The notes under the pieces are model-generated. The model was not told the origin of the DNA. It worked only from the letters and a program-made list of their open reading frames with translations, and made no database searches. This document shows, one piece after another, positions 55,801 through 64,000 of a stretch of 64,000 nt of DNA. The stretch spans positions 67,555,005-67,619,004 of the forward strand of contig NC_068938.1 of NCBI RefSeq assembly GCF_016801865.2. Reading direction: 5' to 3'. A program made the translations under genes and the position numbers. How positions within the stretch are numbered: the first letter of the stretch is position 1; each line of letters begins with the position of its first letter. This DNA comes from Culex pipiens pallens. Lineage: Eukaryota; Arthropoda; Insecta; Diptera; Culicidae.

Positions 55801-57267
55801 ACCAAATTCAATCAAACTTCGGGACAAATGTCTTTTGCAAGCAGTAACATTACCAAACTTTTGGGCACCATCAGCAAATGTCAAATCAGTACAAATGGCT
55901 GGCGGATATTTGTCCGGATCTCTCCCGGAAAAGATCCGGCAGCAATTTTGTATGGTTTGACGTTTGCTGAGGGTGCCAAAAAACGTAAACAAACCACTTC
56001 GTGCATCCTCCAATGCACAAAAGTCTGCCAAACAAAACGTGTTTGTTATTGTTTACATTGCGTGCTCTATTTTTTGTTTATTCAAGGTAAACATTGAAAC
56101 CCGTTTTTCTTGTAACGTCAAAAAGTGACGTGCGACAAGATATCACAAATCAAGAAAAGTAAAGACTAACAAGCAACCCTTGTTCCTCGCCCATACCTTA
56201 ATTATTGAGTGCTTTGAAGTTCATTACTTCCAAGTCTACCCTGTCCTACCCTTAATTCCAAACCTTTCAATCGATCGTACACCTCTTGTAAACACCACAA
56301 CAATCTCTACTCCTACAACTTAAAGGTCTGTCACAAAGCGGTTGACTTTTTAATCGTGTTTTACTCTAAGCACAAACACAAAGTCGCTAGACCCACTTTC
56401 CAAGATTTGCACAGCTTGATTAAAATGCGAGCTAATGCTAGATTTACGAACCGCCGCCGCCGTAGTTGTTGTTTAAGGTACAGGGAATGGCATACTGACT
56501 GTGTTCGTGTAGAGTAGGCCGTGATCGAAGCAACCCATATCAACCGTCAAGGGCCAAGGTGATCGAGTAGAAAGGTGTGTCCGTCCGTTTTCAGTTGTTG
56601 TCAATTTTTTACAGGGAAAAGTGACGCGTGACAAAGAAGGGTCGAGTTTTTCCAGCTTTCCTTCAACTCCGGCTAATCAATTGATCAGTTGTTGGAAAGC
56701 TTACCTTGAAGAACCACTTTCTTCTGCAAATAAACCACTTTTATAGCTGGTTGTGAACAATAATTAGATTCGATCGCGCCCTTTGAGTTTTATGGCGAAC
56801 GTTGCAACTTAATTCAGTTGTTCGATATTAATAGAAACATCCAAGTCTTCTCCGTAGCCGATCAAATTAAACCCGAATGAACCGGAAAATCGCTGCAAAA
56901 ACGGGTTACCTTGAAGAAAGGTTATAACCGAGACGAACACAAAAAAGAGCAGACTCGATTAGTCGACCCAAGATGGGTTTCTGAGCAGCAAAAAAACGGC
57001 GTCATAAAACCATAACTGCCTTGCCTTCAGCAGACAAGCGAGCAAGGGTGGCAAATAAAGTGAAAGGTGTATAATTTATCCCTTTTGCCATATGATTTAT
57101 TGGCGGCAATCAAAGCTGTGTGCAGTTTACTTTGAACACCTACAGTTTTACACCAAAATGGCAAATAAAACGCTCAGACAAGGTTGTCACTTGCTCCGAC
57201 ATCACAAATCAAAACAAAAAAAAAATCTGTCCTTTGAACAGTACTACGATGGCTTGCTTGTGGCTCA
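55801..57267. other. Intergenic stretch, nothing supported
   Basis: No gene or complete repeat recognised. Confidence 0.4.
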
Positions 57268-57505
57268 GAGTTTGTTGCGGTATGTCCACGCATTCTTCCT
57301 CCCCTGTGGATTCTGTGAAATGTGATCCGTTCTCAAAGTCCTCTCTGCGGTAAACACTGCGCAATGGGGCTGGCCGCTTTATTTTGATTTCAACAACAAT
57401 CTAACAAGCAAAACCTGAAAAAGTATACCAAACAAAGCGGCCAGCCATATTGCACAGAATTTACAGGGGAGGAAGAATGCGTGGACATACCGTACCAAAC
57501 GCTCC
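57268..57505. mobile_element. ~225-base hairpin element
   Basis: GGTATGTCCACGCATTCTTC and CTCCCCTGT at 57279-57309 pair with ACAGGGGAG and GAAGAATGCGTGGACATACC ending near 57491. Inner arms GGCTGGCCGCTTT / AAAGCGGCCAGCC. Directly adjoins the next element. Confidence 0.8.
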
Positions 57506-57509
57506 AGTA

Positions 57510-58459
57510 TAGGGGAGAGTGGGGAGACTTGATCCCTTTTTTTTGTATCGCACATAACTCTGTCAATTTCTCACAAAACTATGAACTTTTTACATGAATT
57601 GAAAGCTTAAACATTCAACTATGTTTAGCTGATAAGGGTATTTCATCAGATAAACCCTTCGAATCATGCCAAGCGTTTTAAAAAAATATTTTAAACTGGC
57701 TTTTTCAAAATGTTGGGGGTAATTTGATCCCCCTTTCAACATTTTGAAGAAATCTTAAGCAAAATGTTTCTTATTCATCCAAACTTCTAATTTTTCTATA
57801 AGTTACAGCAATTTCACATTTAACCTGTACGTTTGTGTTCAAAATATAACAAGTTTAGCATGCAAAATATTTTAAAACTTAAAATTTTCTTTTTTAGACC
57901 AAAATTGAGCATGTTTACAAAAGCTGAAAATTTTTGTTTACAAAAATTTTCAAAAATGGTTCAAACTGCAGTAAGTTATGTACAACTATACTAAAGGAAA
58001 CTATATACGAAAACCCAGCCCAATTATTTAATCTTGAGGCTGATTCCAGTGACTGTAAAAATGCAGGGATCAAGTCTCCCTAAACGCACTTTTTTAAACA
58101 ATTGATTGTAAAAATAGAATGACGATAAATTTAACGTCAAATGCGTAAGGGTTTTGGAGTTGATATGTTTATCAAACAATTCATGTATGAAAATATTTTT
58201 TTGGATAATTTTTGAGTGTTTTCTATACTTATCAAAACAAAGAAAAAAGATCTCTTGGAAGTTTTTTGCAGCACTTTTTAGAAAAATGTGTGTAACTCAA
58301 TCTTAACGTTTTTTAATTTTTTTCTTTGTTTTCTACAATGAGTTTTAGTCAAATTCGCACAACTTTCTAGAACAAAGCTATTTGTTTTACCCACATGCTG
58401 TCGAGATACAGGCTTGGGATCAAGTGTCCCCAGGGATCAAGTCTCCCCACTCTCCCCTA
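57510..58459. mobile_element. 950-base TIR element ending AGGGGAGAGTGGGG
   Basis: Ends AGGGGAGAGTGGGGAGACTT and its inverse AAGTCTCCCCACTCTCCCCT. Inside, degenerate copies of the terminal phrase recur (TTTGATCCCCC about 57723; GGGATCAAGTCTCCCT about 58067; GGGATCAAGTGTCCCC about 58414). AT-rich body without coding frame. Confidence 0.88.
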
Positions 58460-59979
58460 ACTTTTAGTAGCAACCAAACGTTGCTTTAGTGTTCTCTCGC
58501 CAGCAAGCCAACGCTGCGAATAAGATTAGGCGAGCGCATTGTTTGTCAATAAATGCTATGAATGGTACAGGACATGAATTGTCAGAAATCTTTCGTTTGG
58601 GTGTAGGATCAAGATGCGTTATTTCGAGGATTTAACAGCGAAATGACCAGGATTGTCAAGTTACGTGTTAATAAATTATTATTTTGAATTAAGTTCACAT
58701 CACGTCATGAAATTGCAACAAATGAAGCCAAATAACCCTTAATTTATTGACCCCCTGCTAAGAAATTGATCACACTGCGGCGTTGCCAACCCAAAACAAC
58801 ACACATTAATTGGTTAGGGAGGTGATCATTATTGAAAAATTGCATAATTTCAGCGTGCATTCGAAGCTGCTGCTGCTGCAACAGCTCCACTCTCAGCGCA
58901 GACACTAGCTCAAACATATTAGCCAAGCCTTTTTCCTTCCAGGCTGCCGGCTACCGCCGCCAATTCAAGTACGGTGATTATTTCCAGTAATTTGAAAATT
59001 ACACCAAGACGAACCGGCGGCGGCGACCGGCAGCAACTCCGCCCAGTTTTATTTTTTCGAAAAATAAAGAAATAGCCGCAAGGGAAATACACCCCTCAGC
59101 TACCTTTCAATTTGGGAATTTTCAATTCAATCGAGTTGGACAATTTTGAAAACTGAGCTAAATAAATTTACTTCAATTTTAAAATCATAAAAAAAACATT
59201 TGTTTGCTTTTTTTGCATTCCGTCAAACTTCTAATTGTAGCCAAAATATCTGCAAAGATGAAAATGATTTCAAAATTTAAATCTGATTCATCCAAAATCT
59301 CAAACCGAAACCAAAATGAATCATCATCCTTCTCGGAAGGAGCAGAGCTACCGGTTTGTGGTCGAACGAGGTCAAGTTGTTACTCCTCCTTCTTCGGAAG
59401 CGAACGCCTCTTGTCTTCCAATATCTGTGATTTGCTGTTTGCAAGACTGCACCACCAGCGATGAGTCATTCGTGTTTTGTTGTGCATTATTTATGACTAA
59501 CTTTTGAGAAAAAATGGCATATTGAATTTCAAAATTAGATCTGCTTCCTAGAAGAGAGTTTTTTATCTTCTTGTTTTGAAGTTTTGAAGTCTTGATGACT
59601 TGTTTGTAGTTTGTTGAGTATAAATTTAATACGTAAAAAGTTTACAAATGATTAAACGTAACAAAACTAATTTAGCGTTACTTTAAACCAAAACAAAGTA
59701 TAACACGGAGAGTTAAAAAATAGCGCCACAAATTATGAAACGTTGGCAAAGTTTCAATTTCACGTGCGCGGGGGTGGAGCTTTCCAATAGCATTAAAGCA
59801 CGCAAAACAAATCGCGGCGCATGACTAGAAGCAGTTTGTCGAGTGCCTCGCCAATGTGTGTGAGCGCGCGTGCGTGGGGTTCGGTGTGTTTAATGGTCGT
59901 GTTGTGATGTACACGGCATCGAAATTGGTTTGCTTTGTACGAAAGATTTTACGAAATTGATGCTACCGAAAATCAAATC
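58460..59979. other. Intergenic stretch, nothing supported
   Basis: AT-rich, with a GC-richer patch at 59760-59900. No features recognised. Confidence 0.4.
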
Positions 59980-60132
59980 TGAAGTTTTTTTTTTAAATGG
60001 TCCAATAAACCAAATTTCCAGTTTTTGCTTTTTGGGTGTTTTTGAAACCGCCTTGAGTCAGGGGTATTAAAAAACACCCAAAAAGCAAAAACTGGAAATT
60101 TGGTTTATTCGACCTTTAAAAAAAACTCCGGC
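59980..60132. mobile_element. ~150-base perfect hairpin MITE
   Basis: Arms of about 60 bases (59980-60041 and 60069-60132) pair nearly perfectly through AATAAACCAAATTTCCAGTT and TTTGCTTTTTGGGTGTTTTT. The loop holds CCTTGAGTCAGGGGTAT. A related half copy lies at 46796-46860. Confidence 0.88.
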
Positions 60133-60261
60133 AATGTACTTTCTTATAATATTTTTCAAAATGATATCGCCTCTAAAAAATCAATTAAGGATTGCCACAT
60201 TTACAAGTACAAAATACTTTTCCAACTTTCTTCGCTTACAAGCGGAAATGTGGCTGTTTTA

Positions 60262-60447
60262 TTAACACTCAAATGCTCGGGTAGTCATTTGACCCCTATT
60301 TTTTTCTTGAAAATCTTATAACTTTTGGTAGAATTGACCAATTTGGATGCTTCCGGATGCAAAAGATCCAGATTTGTCTATATTTTTAACTTTCAGGGGG
60401 GGGACAAATATGGGGTTTGAATGACTACCCGAGCATTTTAGTGTTAA
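60262..60447. mobile_element. 186-base MITE with TTAA target sites
   Basis: Begins TTAACACTCAAATGCTCGGG and ends CCCGAGCATTTTAGTGTTAA, with inner arms GTAGTCATTTGACCCC / GGGGTTTGAATGACTAC. TTAA at both ends fits the piggyBac-type target. Confidence 0.85.
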
Positions 60448-61319
60448 TATCTGAGAATGTGAATTATTCAATCACTATATGAACAAACTATTTTGCAAAA
60501 CGTTTGATAGAAATTTGCTTGCTCATTTCCTCTTATGCCATTTATCACTAGATTTATTTAAAAAAAAAAAACATTTTAAAAGCTTTATTCGAACGCCGAA
60601 GTGCCGATATGCCAACATTAGGCGCAAATAATCAAATTTTGATGAATGAAATTAAAATATTTGATTTTAAATACCTTGGATAATTTTCTTTGAGATCTTG
60701 TTTTAATTGATAATATAGTTTACTTTTTTTCGAGTTCATTGATTTTTCCAAGGGGTTTCCAGCATCAAGGATTACTGACCAGTCTAAATGGAATTACCAG
60801 GATTACTGGCAAAATGTCATGAATTACTTTGATTTCCCAGAATTACTTGGGATTTCCAGAAACCACGCAGAATTGCTCAAATTTATAAAAATAACTTGGA
60901 ATTACTGCCTAGCTTCCAGCATATTGAGAATTGGATCGAATGACAGCTGTCAAATGCACAAAACCACGTGCTTGGCAATAGTACGTCCATCCCGGGAATT
61001 CCCGGCACAAAATTCCCGGGATTTTTATATGTTGTACGGGGAATTTCCGGAATTAAACAAAAATCATAATCTGGCCTGGAAATTACATTAGTATTACAAT
61101 TAATAAGTTTAAACTTTTCTAAAATTTTACATAAATTGGTACCATTTTATTTGTTGTCATTTTTGTTTTTAGACATCTTAAATCAATTTTCAAGCTGTTT
61201 TATTCATGTCATATAGAAATAAATAAAAAATAAATATTTATAAGATACTTATTTAATTTGAATTAGAAATGTGGTGCATATAAAATTCAAAGCACAACAG
61301 AGAACAGCAAAAATTTGTT

Positions 61320-61796
61320 TAACACTGGAACGCCCAACGCATGTCCAACTTACACAGACGCCCAAGCCTCCCAAAAAAGGAGGAACAGTAACTTCAACTC
61401 ACTGGTTCTCGGGCATTACTCAACCAATCGGGACGGATTCTTGTTTCCAGTGATTTGTAAGAATGTCTAGATGATCCTAAAATTGTGCAGAACTTAATTA
61501 GATCAAATCTGTAATTTTTGCGATCAAAAACATCGTTCCACCTTTTTTAAAACGACTGCCGCCGCGGAATTTTTGGCGATTTTTTTTTACACGCGAAAAA
61601 AAAAGTTGGAACGATGTTTTTGATCGCAAAAATTACAGATTTGATCGAATTAAGTTCTGCAAAGTTCTATAATCATCTAAACATCTAACAAATCACTGGA
61701 AAGAAGAATCATCTTGATTGGTTGAGTAATGCTCGAGAACCAGCGAGTTGAAGTTACCGTTCCAACTTTTTTAAGCCTTGGGCGTTGGAATGTTAA
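61320..61796. mobile_element. 477-base palindromic MITE with TTAA target sites
   Basis: Begins TTAACACTGGAACGCCCAA and ends TTGGGCGTTGGAATGTTAA. Long inner arms pair through ATCGTTCCA / TGGAACGAT and GCGATCAAAAACATCG. It shares the start TTAACACT with 60262-60447. Nested in the 2.2 kb element. Confidence 0.87.
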
Positions 61797-62345
61797 GCTA
61801 TCTAAAAACTGCTATCCTTGTTTCGATTGATATTAATAGTATTGAGCTAATTCTATAAATTTAAAGCTTGAAAAACATAACAAATATAAAGAAAACATAG
61901 ATTTTATGACTTTTTCAAAAACTAAAAACTTCCCGTGAATAAATATTTTTCCCGTTTTCCGGGAAATTCAAAACCTGGGAAAATTTGACGTCCTGCTTGG
62001 AAATCATCGAACAATTGGGTAAATATCAACATCATTTTGAAAACTGATTTTGGCGTTTGAGTGCATTTAAAATTCAAAGCACAACAAAGAACAAAAAAAA
62101 TCTTCAAAACTATCTAAAAGTGCTATCCCTGTTTAGATTGATTTTAATAGTATTGAGCTAATAGTTTGATTTTAAAAACATAACTTATATAAAGAAAACA
62201 TAGATTTTATTACGTTTTCAAAAATTTATTTTTTCAGTTTTCCGGTAAACTCAAAACCCGGGAAAATTGGACGCCCTACTTGGAAATCATCGAATAATGT
62301 GGTAAACATCAACGTCAGTTTGACAACTGATTTTGACGTTTGAGT
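61797..62345. repeat. Two direct copies of a ~290-base segment
   Basis: AAACTGCTATCC, TTGATATTAATAGTATTGAGC, CATAGATTTTATGAC, TTGGAAATCATCGAA and ACTGATTTTGGCGTTTGAGTG phrases occur in order at about 61803-62060 and again at about 62108-62345. Confidence 0.75.
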
Positions 62346-62944
62346 GTTTTTCATCCGAATACATTTGAATTAGAGAGCATATAAATTGGCGGACATTTCG
62401 AATCCGTTCTGTACTTCTTACAACCATAAAAAGCATCAAGGAAAAGCAAAATGCATTCTGCCGATTTACCTTTAAAGAATTACTAGTAGTTACTTGAATT
62501 AATGGGAAATACACCAATTACTGAGTAACTATGGAATTACTCGAATTACTACGGAATTACTAGGTAATTCCAGAATTACAGGAATTACTGCAGAATTGCG
62601 GGGTAATTCTGGAATTACTGAATTACTAACTCAAAATCCGAATGATCCCGTACTAGCTGTAACTTTGGTTTCATACATGAAAATTAATAGGCAATAAATA
62701 GAATTATAAAAGGTTTATCGAAATTATCTTTTTAACAGTTATTTTTTATTATTTTATTATTTTCTGAAGTATGTTTTCACAAACAAGAATCAGGGAATTA
62801 CCCGGATTACTGGGATTAGTAGGAATTACCAGGATTACTCTGGAATTACTCAGTAAATCCGGGATTACAGAATTACTTGCTCAAATTCCAAGTAATTCCG
62901 GATTAGTGACCAGTCTGACACGATGCAGGAAACCCCTTGGATTT

Positions 62945-64000
62945 TTCTTAAGAATTAAGATATCGATGTCTATAATATATTTTTGTCTATCAGCGTAACT
63001 TAAGGATATGCTAATAAACAAATTTAAACATTTGAAATAAATAATTTGTAAATTGATCGAGAACCAATCAAAAACGACTGTCGCTAACCGGTGGATGTTT
63101 AATTAACAAAGTCTTTACATAATCTATAACATTTACCAGATTCCTCCAAAGTTTCTCCTTCTGATAAATGGAATATTTTGACTAAATTATGTTGCTACTT
63201 GAATTGTTTTATTTATAACGTTGGTTTGCTACCTAAAAAATAATATTTAGAATCAATTAAATAAAAACATAACTGCATTTTTTTTTTTCAAATCAAAATC
63301 AAAAGTTTAATTGCTTTTTTGTATTATTTATCTTATTTTAACTTACTTATTTTTAGAGACGAAATTCAGTGCAAATCCAGTGATAATTACAGAAAAAATG
63401 AAATACCTTTTAAATAAAAAAGGACTTGAAAACAAGAAAAAGGGATAGGTCATGGGTGATTTTTTTTATCTAATCTTTAACAGAGCAAACAATTATACAA
63501 AGTATTCTGAATTATGTATCAACATAATATTTTTAACAAGCTTTTTAAACGAAAATTTTAATATTAGTCAGAAATTATTTGTATTGTCCCCTCATTTTAA
63601 AAGATAAAATTTGAAATGGACTTTAAAAGTAAAAACCATGCTATTTTCCTAATTTGGCCAGTAAGACATTTCAAATTCTAATTTGGCTTTCTAGCCAAAA
63701 ACTTCACTAACTTGAAAAATGGAACAGGAAAGGAGCACCCTCTAAAAAGATTTTCAAAAAAAAATGGTGTGAATCTGCATATTGGATGGAAATAGATTCT
63801 GCCAATCAAACCCGAATTACTCCTATGTGATTTTATCTAATTTTCCTAGTATTGTAGTAAGCAAAAAGCCTCTTTGGATAAATTTCCGACTCGTGCTGTA
63901 AACATTTTCATTTTGCAACTTGTTGCATAAACTATTTTCAAACGTTTATGTTTTGGTTTATTTTAATTTTACTATTTTTCATTAAAAGTTTGTTAAATTT
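62945..64000. other. AT-rich stretch to the window end
   Basis: No gene, RNA gene or repeat boundary recognised. Confidence 0.45.

Larger units (their letters stand above)
60747..62944. mobile_element. ~2.2 kb TIR element rich in GGAATTAC words
   Basis: Outer ends TCCAAGGGGTTTCCAGCATC (60747) and its inverse GATGCAGGAAACCCCTTGGA (about 62921-62940), continued by ACTGACCAGTCTA / AGTGACCAGTCTGA. Near both ends and at 62490-62630 the words GGAATTAC, GAATTACT and GTAATTC recur many times in both orientations. It encloses the TTAA MITE at 61320-61796 and direct repeats at 61795-62345. No coding frame. Confidence 0.72.

Noticed and set aside
55453..56031. 192-codon minus-strand frame
   Set aside because: It overlaps the repeat copy 55279-55800 and continues into flanking DNA; the homologous copy at 31 kb does not keep the frame.
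1..64000. CRISPR array or bacterial operon content
   Set aside because: The tandem repeats lack unique spacers of constant length between short direct repeats, and no prokaryotic gene organisation is present.

Overview
This window looks like nuclear DNA from a mosquito, most likely a culicine such as Culex. The basis is indirect: AT-rich intergenic DNA packed with many kinds of small terminal-inverted-repeat (TIR) elements, very short introns (57-92 bases) in the gene-like parts, an insect-type large coding exon, and an intronless copy of the FAU/ribosomal protein S30 gene. The species is an inference, not a proof. No bacterial operons, CRISPR arrays or clear viral genes were seen.

Layout. 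(1) 1-5792: eleven tandem units of about 525-546 bases, each holding a perfect histone-mRNA-type 3' stem-loop on the minus strand, ending in a promoter-like segment near 5800-5966. (2) 6868-8776: two abutting heptanucleotide arrays, CTAAAAA then CATAAAA. (3) 10440-11942: a CpG-rich block that may be a 5' exon with a strong splice donor. (4) 12748-13697: a foldback element. (5) 14880-18708: a minisatellite-bearing element built of about 140-base units in three alternately inverted blocks. (6) 19843-21184: a hAT-like element with 8-base target duplications, holding a nested retroposon. (7) 24187-27975: a large foldback whose left arm is interrupted by a second element (24577-26434) carrying six copies of a 16-base word. 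(8) 28430-29480: decayed coding sequence. (9) 30987-34626: more TIR elements, including a region with six copies of a related 16-base word. (10) 35541-37416: the one convincing intact coding exon, a Ser/Pro-rich protein with two C-terminal tyrosine motifs. (11) 39054-39130: a tRNA-like sequence. (12) 40111-43898: matching inverted ends enclosing an S30 retrocopy and broken multi-exon gene sequence. (13) 45456-45995: a 5'-truncated retroelement with clear target duplications. (14) 50277-53732: a second pair of inverted repeats enclosing broken multi-exon gene sequence that includes a membrane segment. (15) 54995-62944: a run of MITE-type elements.

Functionally, only the exon at 35802-37416 can be called a real gene part with confidence. 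The gene-like chains at 42766-43354 and 50857-53234 keep splice sites and reading phase across introns but carry stops and, in places, frameshifts, so they are called pseudogenes. They lie on the same strand as the 35802 exon; whether they were ever one transcription unit cannot be settled here. The two most unusual signals are the histone-type 3' ends in a non-histone tandem array and the paired families of dispersed 16-base words in two separate elements.
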